Shown one piece after another: positions 20,148-28,438 of a DNA stretch of 64,000 nucleotides. Made by a program: the position numbers and the translations under genes. The notes below the pieces were generated by a model. That model had not been told where the DNA came from. It did no database searches and saw only the letters and a program-made list of their open reading frames with translations. The stretch's first letter is position 1. Every line of letters begins with the position of its first letter. Source of the stretch: Schizochytrium sp. CCTCC M209059 (Eukaryota > Sar > Bigyra > Thraustochytrida > Thraustochytriidae); assembly GCA_000818945.1 (NCBI GenBank), contig KN805453.1, positions 1-64,000 on the forward strand, read 5' to 3'.

Positions 20148-21416
20148 ATGGGCGGCAGAACCTGCTCCTCTTCGTCGGCAAAGTCGTCTTCGTCGGCAAA
20201 GTCGTCTTCGTCGGCAAAGTCGTCTTCGTCGGCGACTCGTTCGCGCGGAGCAGGGCGGCGCGCGATGGGCGGCACGCGCGCGACCGCGGCGGCGGCGGGG
20301 GGGGGCGAGGAAGCCGCGAGCGGCGAGGATGCCGCCTGGCACAGCGTGTGGAGGCTCTGCTCGACGGCGTCGTCGCCGCTGGGGGCCCTGGGCGGGAGCC
20401 ACGGGAGCGGCCTCGGGCTCGGGCTCGGCAGCAGCGGCAGCAACAACAATAGCAGCAACAACAGCAGCAGCGCCGGCGGAGGTGGCGGCGGAGGAGGAGG
20501 AGGAGGAGGAGGAGGAGGTGGTGAAAAGACGCTGCAGGGGCACGTGTCCCTGACGAGGTTCAATATGACGCGACACCGCACCATTTGCAACCTTCAGCCC
20601 GGCGAGTACAAGCTCTACATTTTTGTATTCACGGGCGGTGCAAACGACGAGGACGAGCGCAATGCCATGACTCCGGGGCCGAATCAGGGGACCGCGGACG
20701 CGAGCAACGGGGCAGCGGAGTCGTCACGGACGAGTCGGTCCGGGTCGCCCCCTGGAGACAGCAACCGTCGTCATTCCCTCGGACTGCGTAACGTGCTCAG
20801 AACAGCTACCTTCGGCAAGTTAGGCAAGCTGGATGTGAGAGCCGATTGGGAACTCATCTCTTTTCCCGAGAACAACATTTCTGCAGGGGAGACTGGCGTG
20901 TCGGCAGGTGCTCAGATCCGTCGATTGCAGCAATTCACCGAGGTTGTCTCGCTTGAGGACGTGCCTGTGCGAGAGCTCACCTTTACTATTCTACCCGAGG
21001 ACCTCCCTTGCCAAGCCTACTTCTCGCTATCCTCCACCTCCACCGTGACGACCTTGAATATTGCAGCACAGCTTTACCGCCGCGACGACAGTCAGCAGGA
21101 ACCAAGCAAGCATGCGCAACGAGAGACCGGAGACTTTGACGAGGCGTCTTCAGCCTCAAAAGTGATCACGATTCCCACGGCGGATCGTGTCGACGTTCTT
21201 GAAGCGATTTTGCTGGAGGGCTCGGAACGTTCGCGCGGCCTTCTTCTTACGGCGGCCTTTTTGGGTTTCGCGCTTGGCATCAGTTCGCTTTCTTCCATGT
21301 ATCTCGTCTTTGTCTTTCTCGTGGTGCTCGTCACATCTCGCGGATCAAATTCGCTCTTTTCTGCGACTGCTGGAAAGGGCTTTGATGCTACGGGCGCAAA
21401 GGCTTCATCAAGGTAG
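20148..21416 (+). CDS. Unknown protein with a C-terminal membrane hairpin and possible N-myristoylation
   Basis: I do not recognise this 422-residue protein. It begins MGGRTCSSSS, a glycine-2 context with Cys at position 6 that could be myristoylated and palmitoylated. Four tandem 6-residue units (K/T-S-S-S-S-A) follow, encoded by an 18-bp repeat at about 20166-20237. A low-complexity Gly/Ser/Asn region runs to about residue 125. Residues about 130-325 look folded and beta-rich (VSLTRFNMTRHRTICNL, GEYKLYIFVFTGG, DWELISFPENN), split by a Ser-rich loop. Residues about 364-400 are strongly hydrophobic (GLLLTAAFLGFALGI, then MYLVFVFLVVLVT) and predict one long or two short membrane passes near the C terminus. 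A lipid-linked or tail-anchored membrane role is inferred only. Confidence 0.6.
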   Translation: MGGRTCSSSSAKSSSSAKSSSSAKSSSSATRSRGAGRRAMGGTRATAAAAGGGEEAASGEDAAWHSVWRLCSTASSPLGALGGSHGSGLGLGLGSSGSNNNSSNNSSSAGGGGGGGGGGGGGGGGEKTLQGHVSLTRFNMTRHRTICNLQPGEYKLYIFVFTGGANDEDERNAMTPGPNQGTADASNGAAESSRTSRSGSPPGDSNRRHSLGLRNVLRTATFGKLGKLDVRADWELISFPENNISAGETGVSAGAQIRRLQQFTEVVSLEDVPVRELTFTILPEDLPCQAYFSLSSTSTVTTLNIAAQLYRRDDSQQEPSKHAQRETGDFDEASSASKVITIPTADRVDVLEAILLEGSERSRGLLLTAAFLGFALGISSLSSMYLVFVFLVVLVTSRGSNSLFSATAGKGFDATGAKASSR

Positions 21417-21655
21417 TTCAATGCTACACGGATGGACAGATGGATATTACTAGTAAATTTTGCGAACCGAAAACGACAAAAGAATTGATTCACGTTGTAT
21501 GTAGGCCTAGGCTTTCAGGTCTAGGCTTTCGACTGAGAAAGCCACGTCGTACGTACTACGTATACGCACTCACTATGTGTTTTTTCTAATTTTGAGGTGG
21601 GTTATTCATGAGCTGTGAAGGTAACGACGCGCCACGAAACCCGCACGCACAATGT

Positions 21656-21765
21656 GCCTCTTCTTGCCTTGATAAGAGGGCATCAGCCGAACAGGCCGGA
21701 GTGCGAATCTCCTTCCGAGACTAGGATTGGCGCTTCTGCATGCTTCTTTCCATCCTTTCAAAGGT
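21656..21765 (-). repeat. Dispersed repeat, copy B (inverted relative to copy A)
   Basis: On the minus strand, from 21765 downward, the sequence starts ACCTTTGAAAGG and contains GAAGCATGCAGAAGCGCCAA. It matches 11682-11795 at about 87% over 86 ungapped bases. It lies in a convergent intergenic gap about 10 kb from copy A. Confidence 0.85.
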
Positions 21766-21853
21766 GAATCTATAGGTACAGGCCCCAGCCGCACGTATAA
21801 TTCTCTCTCAAATTACGTCTCCCGCATGCTTCATCAGTCGTCAACATGAAATG

Positions 21854-21985
21854 CAACAATATGTCTATATAACCAGTACGTACAAGACCACCAGCCACGA
21901 CAAAAGAAGCAGCAGACCGCAACAGCATGTCCTCATAACCAGGACAAGACAACCAGCCACGCAAAAGGAAGTAGACTGCAGTGAC
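21854..21985. repeat. Degenerate two-copy tandem repeat, period about 66 bp
   Basis: Copy 1 starts CAACAATATGTCTATATAAC at 21854 and copy 2 starts CAACAGCATGTCCTCATAAC at 21920. Both continue with ACAAGAC-ACCAGCCACG and AAA-GAAG blocks. Function is unknown. Confidence 0.7.
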
Positions 21986-22132
21986 TGTGTCTATAGCAAC
22001 CATTGCCACTTTCGAGCAAGGAATTGCTCGAAAAATAGTAAGAAAAATAAAAAGCAAGCAATCTGAAATGAAGAAACCTCAAAAAATAGTTTGATTCTAC
22101 TACAACATGGAGAAGAAGGAAAGACTATACGT

Positions 22133-23384
22133 TTAGTCGACCTCCTCGACGGTGGCCTCGGTGTTGGGGGCAGCGCCACCAGGGGCACCACCAGGCATGC
22201 CGCCGGGCATGCCGCCGGGCATGCCACCGGCACCACCCATGGCAGCGGTGAGGATGGGGTTGGCAATACCCTCGAGCTCCTTCTGCTTCTCCTCGTAGAT
22301 CTCCTTCTCGCCCTCGGAGTTCTGGTCGAGGAAGGCAAGAACTTCGTCGATCTTGTCGTTGATCTTCTTGAGGTCCTCCTCAGAGATGGCAGACTTGAGC
22401 TTGTCCTCGTTGAGCGAGTTGCGGAGCGAGTACGAGTAGTTCTCGAGACCGTTGCGGGCCTCAATGCGCTCCTTGACGGCGTTATCGGCCTGGGCGTACT
22501 TCTCGGCCTCGGCAACCATGCGCTCGACCTCCTCCTTGGAGAGACGGCCCTTGTCGTTGGTGATGGTGATCTTGTTCTCCTTGCCGGTGGACTTCTCGAC
22601 GGCAGAGACGTTGAGGATGCCGTTGGCATCGAGATCGTAGGTCACCTCAATCTGGGGCACACCGCGGGGCATGGGGGGAATGCCGTCGAGGTGGAACTTG
22701 CCGAGCAGGTTGTTGTCCTTGGTGAGCGGGCGCTCACCCTCAAAGACCTGAATGAGCACACCAGGCTGGTTGTCAGCGTAGGTGGAGAAGGTCTGGGTCT
22801 TCTTGCAGGGAATGGTGGTGTTGCGCTCGATGAGCTTGGTCATGACACCACCAGCGGTCTCAAGACCGAGCGAAAGGGCGGTAACATCGAGAAGGAGCAG
22901 GTCGTTGAGCTTGGCAGAGTCCGAGCCGGTGGTGAGGATAGCGGCCTGGACGGTGGCGCCGTAGGCAACAGCCTCATCGGGGTTGATGCTGCGGCAGGGC
23001 TCCTTGCCGTTGAAGAACTCCTTGAGCATGGCCTGGACCTTGGGGATACGGGTGGAGCCGCCGACGAGGACAATCTCGTGGACGGAGCCCTTGCTCATCT
23101 TGGCGTCACGGAGAACCTTCTCGACGGGCTCCATGGTGGACTTGAAGTAGTCCATGTTCAGGTCCTCAAAGCGGGCACGCGAGATGGACGAGGTGAAGTC
23201 GACACCCTCGAAGAGGCCGTCAATCTCGATGTGAGCCTGGGCGGAAGCCGAGAGCGTGCGCTTGGCGCGCTCGCAGGCAGTGCGGAGACGGCGCTTGGCG
23301 CGCTCGTTGCTCGACATGTCCTTCTTGAACTTGCGCTTGAACTCAGCCATGAAGTGCTCGACGAGGCGGTTGTCGAAGTCCTCG

Positions 23385-23419
<35 letters not shown>

Positions 23420-24076
23420 CTCGAAGATGCCCTCCTCAATGGTGAGGAGCGAGACATCGAAGGTACCACCACCAAGATCGAAGATGAGCACGTTGCGCTC
23501 GCCCTCCTTCTTGTCGAGACCGTAGGCGATGGCGGCGGCGGTGGGCTCGTTAATGATGCGGAGCACGTTGAGGCCGGCGATGACACCAGCGTCCTTGGTG
23601 GCCTGGCGCTGCGAGTCGTTAAAGTAGGCAGGAACGGTGATGACGGCGTTCTTGACCTCCTCACCGAGGTAGCTCTCGGCGGTCTGCTTCATCTTGGTGA
23701 GAACCATCGACGAGATCTCCTCCGGGGCGAAGGTCTTCTCCTCACCCTGGAACTCGACCTTGATGACGGGCTTGTCGTTGGGGCCGGCCTCCACCTTGAA
23801 GGGGAAGAACTTGAGATCCTGCTGAGTCGAGGGATCAGCGAACTTGCGGCCGATGAGACGCTTGGCGTCAAAGACGGTGTTGTACGGGTTCATCGACACC
23901 TGCGACTTGGCGGCATCACCGATAAGGCGCTCGGTGCTGGTGAAGGCGACGTACGAGGGAGTGGTGCGGTTACCTTGGTCGTTGGCGATGATCTCCACGG
24001 AGTCATTCTGCCAGCAGCCCACGCACGAGTACGTGGTGCCAAGGTCAATACCGATACCAATACCCTCGACGGACAT
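22133..24076 (-). CDS. HSP70: Cytosolic/nuclear Hsp70 chaperone
   Basis: This is a 647-residue ATP-driven chaperone. The nucleotide-binding domain opens with GIGIDLGTTYSCVG at residues 6-19 and continues with NEPTAAAIAYGLDKK, VLIFDLGGGTFDVSLL and VLVGGSTRIPKVQ. The substrate-binding domain follows, then a GGMP-repeat tail ending EEVD. EEVD marks the cytosolic form that binds TPR co-chaperones such as Hop. The start is the AAG-ATG at 24076, 36 codons into the longest frame; the upstream codons do not look like Hsp70. Codon use is extremely biased to C/G endings, as in highly expressed genes. Two perfect heat-shock elements lie about 450-515 bp upstream. It diverges from MRPL47. The opposite strand is open for over 700 codons, a by-product of this codon bias. 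Confidence 0.98.
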
Positions 24077-24399
24077 CTTGCTTCTTGCTTTCTCTTGCGT
24101 GTGGCGCTCGAACTGCTTCTTGTGGATGCTTTGCTGCTGCGCTTCTGTTGCGGATTTGCTGCTCCCGTTGCACCTCCTCGACACCCGGCCCCAGCCAGCT
24201 TAGCAACGACTAGCTGCGCCCTACTGTACCCTACGTCTGCTTCCCCCCTTTCCCAGCCGCCCGTTTGCGCCCTGCGGATTCACCTCTAGCATTGGTCTCA
24301 TGACAGCCTCCCCTTCGGGGGGCCTTCACCCGGCCCGGACGCCATCGACCCATTTACCACTTACTATAGGACTGTACTACGCGGATTTTAAGATTCCTT

Positions 24400-24437
24400 C
24401 GCGAAGGTCGGCCCTCGGGATCTCCAAGCTTCGAGAA
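24400..24437 (-). promoter_or_regulatory. Partial heat-shock element half-site pairs
   Basis: Two inverted TTC-NN-GAA pairs occur at 24400-24407 (TTCGCGAA) and 24430-24437 (TTCGAGAA), about 325-360 bp upstream of the Hsp70 start. Each has two of the three pentamers of a full element. Confidence 0.55.
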
Positions 24438-24521
24438 GGATTGCAGCTCCTGCTTACTCCTCATTGAAGAACCGCGCAGCGTTCCGCCACCCGCGTCAAG
24501 CAGACCTTCGATGACGCTCGA

Positions 24522-24534
24522 GAAACTTCCGGAA
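24522..24534 (-). promoter_or_regulatory. Perfect heat-shock element (GAANNTTCNNGAA)
   Basis: GAA-AC-TTC-CG-GAA is a complete three-pentamer HSF binding site, about 450 bp upstream of the Hsp70 start. It lies in a divergent promoter, so it could also affect MRPL47. Confidence 0.8.
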
Positions 24535-24578
24535 CGCGCCGGGCTTGAAGGATATCCTCCGATGCATGTACGTCCGCG

Positions 24579-24591
24579 TTCCAGAACCTTC
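24579..24591 (-). promoter_or_regulatory. Perfect heat-shock element (TTCNNGAANNTTC)
   Basis: TTC-CA-GAA-CC-TTC is the second complete three-pentamer element, 45 bp further upstream of the first, a spacing of just over four helical turns. Confidence 0.8.
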
Positions 24592-25127
24592 CGGGGAGGT
24601 ATAGGCTTTGTGCTAGGTTTTCAGTAGTCAACGCTGGTGGTCGCCTCTTGAGAACGCGTGTCGAGAACGCGTTCACAAAAGCTCCGAACATGAAAGGAAC
24701 AGAACGAGAGAAGGTGTAGAAGGAATGGAGCTTTGAGAAAAACTAGAAGGTTTGGAGCGAAGCAAGTATTCTGTTCCGCACGGTGTTCCACGTGGTGTTT
24801 TTTGGCGGTGACAGACCAATGAAGGGCGCGCGCCAAAGTGCAGTTTCCGCCTGTCGCAAGTGAAGAATGGCAGCATCACAATCAATGGGCCAGCGACAGG
24901 CGGGCGGCCACGGTGGTAGTAGGGTCTAGGAGGCCTACTAGTAGCAGCGGGCCTAGTAGTAGCCTAGTAGCAGTATAGACTGTATAGCCTGATAGTGAGC
25001 GAAGAAGAAGCAGCAGCAGCAGCAGGAGCAGCAGCAGCAGGTGCTGGAGCAGGCGCGGCGCAGACCACACAAGAGACGAGAGCTCTCTGCGGCGCGGCGC
25101 GGCGCAGCGCAGGGAGAAGCGGCGAAG

Positions 25128-25550
25128 ATGCTGCGCGCGGCGCGGGCAGCGGGCGTGCTCGCGGGGCGCAGGCCCACGGTGGGCGCGAGGCCGGCGGCCG
25201 TGACGCGCGGCATTGAGGAGTTCTTCGATGCGCGCGGCGAGAAGAGCACCGACGGCACCGTGGAGACGGGCCGTGCCTGGACCGCGGACGAGCTCCGGCT
25301 CAAGTCGTTTGACGACCTGCGCAAGCTCTGGTTTATTCTGCTCAAGGAGAAGAACATGCTTCTCACTGAAAAGCACCTCTCACGCTCCATGGGCCAACCC
25401 ATGGTGGGCGCAGACCGCATCCGAAAGGTCAAGACCTCTATGGCTCGTCTCAAGACCGTTGTGAACGAGCGATCAAGGGTTTACAAGGCTAAGAAGGAAC
25501 TCGAGGATGCGGAGAAATCCTCGCTTGAGGCGGTTGATAACAAGGCATAA
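25128..25550 (+). CDS. MRPL47: Mitochondrial large-subunit ribosomal protein uL29m (MRPL47)
   Basis: The 140-residue protein is a component of the mitochondrial large ribosomal subunit near the peptide exit tunnel. The MRPL47 signature runs from residue about 45: GRAWTADELRLKSFDDLRKL, followed by WFILLKEKNMLLTEKHL and a basic helical tail (RIRKVKTSMARLKTVVNER). The N-terminal 35 residues are Arg/Ala-rich with no acids (MLRAARAAGVLAGRRPTVGA), a good mitochondrial targeting peptide. The start is the AAG-ATG at 25128; an in-frame ATG at 25041 would add a CAG-repeat-encoded leader and is less likely. It diverges from Hsp70, an attractive but unproven shared stress link. Confidence 0.93.
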   Translation: MLRAARAAGVLAGRRPTVGARPAAVTRGIEEFFDARGEKSTDGTVETGRAWTADELRLKSFDDLRKLWFILLKEKNMLLTEKHLSRSMGQPMVGADRIRKVKTSMARLKTVVNERSRVYKAKKELEDAEKSSLEAVDNKA

Positions 25551-25858
25551 GGACTTTTTGACTTTTCTTTTATTCTTTTCTTCGTAAAGACCAACACACG
25601 AAAGGAAACTAGTTTTCCGCGAATCACCCCAAAAAAAAAGCAACTTGACACATTCTTTGCTTTCTTTGTCCTTTCCCCCTTTCATTTTTGTAGCTCCTTG
25701 GTTTTCTCTCTCTCTCTTTCTCTCTCTCTCGCTCTTGTCCGTGCTGATATCGCAATGCCTTGCTCTACTTCGCTTGATCATAAGCAGCACATCATCTGTT
25801 TTTGGTTCTTTCGACGAACGAACCCATCCGATGAGCAACGAGCGATGAACGAGCTCGT
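25551..25858. other. Convergent 3' intergenic region with CT tract
   Basis: It holds the MRPL47 3' end and a TCTCTCTCTTTCTCTCTC-like pyrimidine tract near 25703-25730. No gene is supported. Confidence 0.6.
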
Positions 25859-26247
25859 CTTGCTTCACAGCAAACCCAGATAAACCACATTCTTCAACTT
25901 GCTCACCATGCATGATACATCACGTTCTTACTAACATCAGGCGAAAAAAATCCTGTCGGAGAACCTAGCATAGCATCCAAGCTTTCAGACTTCTCGTAAG
26001 GTCGGGACCAGAAACTGAGCAGTCTGTACAATAACATAACGCGCCGCAGCGACTTGCTTCACAACAAACCCAGAAAAACCACATTCTTCAACTTGCTCAC
26101 CATGCATGATACATCACGTTCTTACTAACATCAGGGAAAAAAAAATCCTGTCGGAGAGCCTAGCATAGCATCCAAGCTTTTAGACTTATCGTGGGGTCGG
26201 GACCAGAAACTGAGCAGTTTGCGCAATAACATAACGCGCCGCAGTGA
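25859..26247. repeat. Tandem duplication, two copies of about 194 bp, covering the 3' end of the MoxR-like gene
   Basis: Copy 1 (25859-26052) and copy 2 (26053-26247) both start CTTGCTTCACA. They share long exact blocks such as CACGTTCTTACTAACATCAG and GTCGGGACCAGAAACTGAGC. By hand I count about 13 differences including one A-run indel, roughly 93% identity. Copy 2 contains the last 20 or so codons and stop codon of the minus-strand gene. In copy 1 the equivalent stop codon TAA has become GAA, so it is a non-coding relic of the gene's 3' end. Confidence 0.92.
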
Positions 26248-27618
26248 TTGGGTGCCAATCCTTTAGATGCGAGGGAAAGCCGCTACTAGAACGCATTTGC
26301 GGATGCTGATTCGCACTGCGTTGCAAACCCGACTCTGAAAGCACAATCTGATGCGCCAAGGCCTCCACAACAACCTCGGTCACATTTGAAGGGGCAACGA
26401 AATCTCTTTCATGAACGAAGCACGCCACCGCCTTGGCCACCATCTCGAGGGATGTGGCTGCCTCCGAAGAAGGACCTACATGCACAAATGGATGCATGCG
26501 CACACTCGTAATTATATTGAGAATGTGGCGTTCAACATCAAAGGAAAGGGACATGTTCTCCAGACGATCTTGCACTTCTTGCATATCAATGCGAGGGATA
26601 CGAAAGGGAGATGGCACAATTTGCTCTGGTACTTGCGGCGGCGGCGGCGGCGGCGGCGGCGACGATGACGACGTCGACGGTGATCCGCTCACAGACTCAC
26701 CTCGTGCTTGCCCACGCTGGTGCTGGTGCTGGTGCTGGTGCTGGTGCTGGTGCTGGTGCTGGTGCTGATGATGATGATGAGAGGAATGGTCACGGTCCTC
26801 CTGAAGATGACGGTGCGATCCATCTCTGGGCTTGCGCGCGTGTAAAGTTCTCTGAGACACGTGCTCTGCGGTCCGCAATGAGCTCTCGTGCACGCCTGGC
26901 AAGTGAGCTTGCTGATGAGGCCATAGATGCGGCCCATGTAGCATCGACCCGCTTGACGAGCCGGACGAGGCATTCGTCGTGCGCGAGGATGACTTTAATG
27001 ACGAATTCGAACTACCTCCAGCCAGTGGGGACCCAGGTCCCCGCCCGGAAGCCCGTGCAGAGGCCAGCCGCGCGGCACGCCATATAAGGGCGTCCATGCC
27101 CGCGTCACTTGGCAACTTGATGGGTATACGAAGCAAGAATGACTGGAAAAAGGACGCACTTAGCCCTGATGGCTGACGTCGCGTGCCGCACGTAGGTTCG
27201 TGCCTTGCTGAAGGCACAGGGAGTTCTGTTGACACAGCAACAACGACATGGGGAAGGTTGATTTCGTAGCGACCTGCAATCAAAAGGCTCTGTTCCGGTC
27301 CCACCGCTCCGCCCACGCCGACTGCGTTCGATACGAATTGGACGGGCATAGTTTTTCGTGTCATCATCTCTACCAAGGCCATTTGCGTACTATGACTCAA
27401 CCGCTCTACACCTTGCAGAATGAACACAAAGGGTGTCGGGGTTTGGGGTTGAAGTGTACCACGATGTTTGCTGGAGCCTTCGCGCGGGAGTTTTCCAGAG
27501 AGCCTTTTGGGATCTTCACCACCAGCTTCCCAGCGGCGAGAGCCTTCAGCGTGAGGATCCTCTCCAGCCTCCTCCCGTACACCCCTCCCTGGAGGATGCG
27601 CCGTATGTGGTTGATGCT

Positions 27619-27680
<62 letters not shown>

Positions 27681-27701
27681 TGTTGTTGCTGTTGTTGCTG
27701 C

Positions 27702-27739
<38 letters not shown>

Positions 27740-28093
27740 CTGCTGCATATTACTTGCAAAGAGGAAGAAGAAGAAGTCCGAGGTCATTTCCGGCTCGCAG
27801 ACCACGCGAAAAACGTGTTTCGTATCAAGAAAGTTCGCTGCCGCGACCTCGAGACTTCGACCAACGGCCTCGGTCTCTTCCCTGCTAAGATCGCGCAAGG
27901 TGTCGCCCTCTGGCGGCAAGAGGTCCACCAAAAGGTGACCCTTGGCCAGCGCGCTCAAGGTCAAGCCCCAGGAAAAGAACGCGTCTGGGTCCTCCCTCCA
28001 CAGCCGCGGGATCGCCACGCGGCTCGGGCCTGCTGTCCCCATCCCAGGCCCGACCCTGCCGGCCCCGCCCCGGGGGTCCACTGCCGCCGCCAT
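26186..28093 (-). CDS. Degenerate MoxR-like AAA+ protein with 43-residue polyglutamine insertion
   Basis: The 635-residue protein follows the MoxR ATPase order but with lost motifs. Around residues 50-66, ALAKGHLLVDLLPPEGDT sits where MoxR proteins have GHVLLEGxPGxGKT, so Walker A is gone. FRVVCEPEMTSDFF matches the MoxR RIQxTPDLLPSDI block. Forty-three consecutive Gln (residues 117-159) are inserted. FVFILQGVERLSHSTQMALVEM (221-242, two halves) corresponds to the Walker B helix, with the Asp-Glu pair replaced by Gln-Gly. SASFFQSFLLRIPIKLPSD corresponds to the sensor/arginine-finger segment. The C-terminal lid (511-571) keeps HPFVHVGPSSEAATSL and ERDFVAPSNVTEVV. A Ser/His/Gln-rich insertion splits lid from core. 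It probably binds partners rather than hydrolysing ATP (inference). The start at 28093 is the first ATG free of the Lys/Glu repeat leader. It diverges from IDE. Confidence 0.6.
27617..27745 (-). repeat. Coding (CAG/CAA)43 polyglutamine tract
   Basis: Forty-three consecutive Gln codons, read on the minus strand, mix CAG with interspersed CAA. The interruptions would stabilise the tract against slippage. It lies within the MoxR-like gene. Confidence 0.95.
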
Positions 28094-28438
28094 CGTGCCA
28101 GCTCGCGTTTCCGCTTTAACCGGCAACCGCGGCGGGTTTTCTCCTCCTTCCTTCTCCTCCTTCTCCTCCTTCTCCTTCTTCTTCTTCGTCTCCAAGTCCT
28201 TTGGCGATGATCGTTCTTCTTCACGACCTCGGAGAGCGAAGCCGCGCCGCGCCGGCAAACCAGACCGTCAACCAGGCGAGGAGACGCCGCCAGAAAGGCC
28301 GCGGGCGCGAGACAGACCACGCAGCCAGGCAGCCAGAGCCGTGCGGGGCAAGCACGCCGGACAGCTAGACCGGGCAGGATTCGAGCCCGAGCTTTCGCGG
28401 TGCAGCGGCTGCGCAGAGCGACGGGACCGCAAAGAAGG
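28094..28438. promoter_or_regulatory. Divergent promoter, MoxR-like and insulin-degrading enzyme
   Basis: The start codons are 345 bp apart, so the two genes must share a compact promoter. A CTTCTCCTCC-type tract at about 28142-28195 is the main feature; it is open in the MoxR-like frame as a Lys/Glu leader. Confidence 0.7.

Larger units (their letters stand above)
21417..22132. other. Convergent 3' intergenic region with repeats
   Basis: It contains GTAGGCCTAGGC (21501-21512), CGTACGTACTACGTATACG (21548-21566), dispersed repeat copy B (21656-21765) and a two-copy degenerate tandem repeat (21854-21985). No gene is supported. The minus-strand frame at 21606-21794 lies inside the dispersed repeat and has no domain. 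Confidence 0.65.
24077..25127. promoter_or_regulatory. Divergent promoter region, Hsp70 and MRPL47
   Basis: The Hsp70-proximal half carries TTC/GAA arrays (see the heat-shock elements). The MRPL47 side carries AGGGTCTAGGAGGCCTACTAG and GGGCCTAGTAGTAGCCTAG (24920-24970, written in two parts), then CAG-rich sequence just before the start codon. No additional gene is supported. Confidence 0.7.

Noticed and set aside
22091..24289. 732-codon open frame on the plus strand opposite Hsp70
   Set aside because: Long antisense frames opposite hsp70 are a well-known by-product of its codon bias and conservation. The predicted protein is a Leu/Val/Glu/Gly-rich mirror of Hsp70 with no independent domain.
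28371..28395. GGATTCGAGCCC resembling a reverse-strand B box
   Set aside because: The surrounding bases do not form a cloverleaf, and it lies 45 bp before the IDE start codon.
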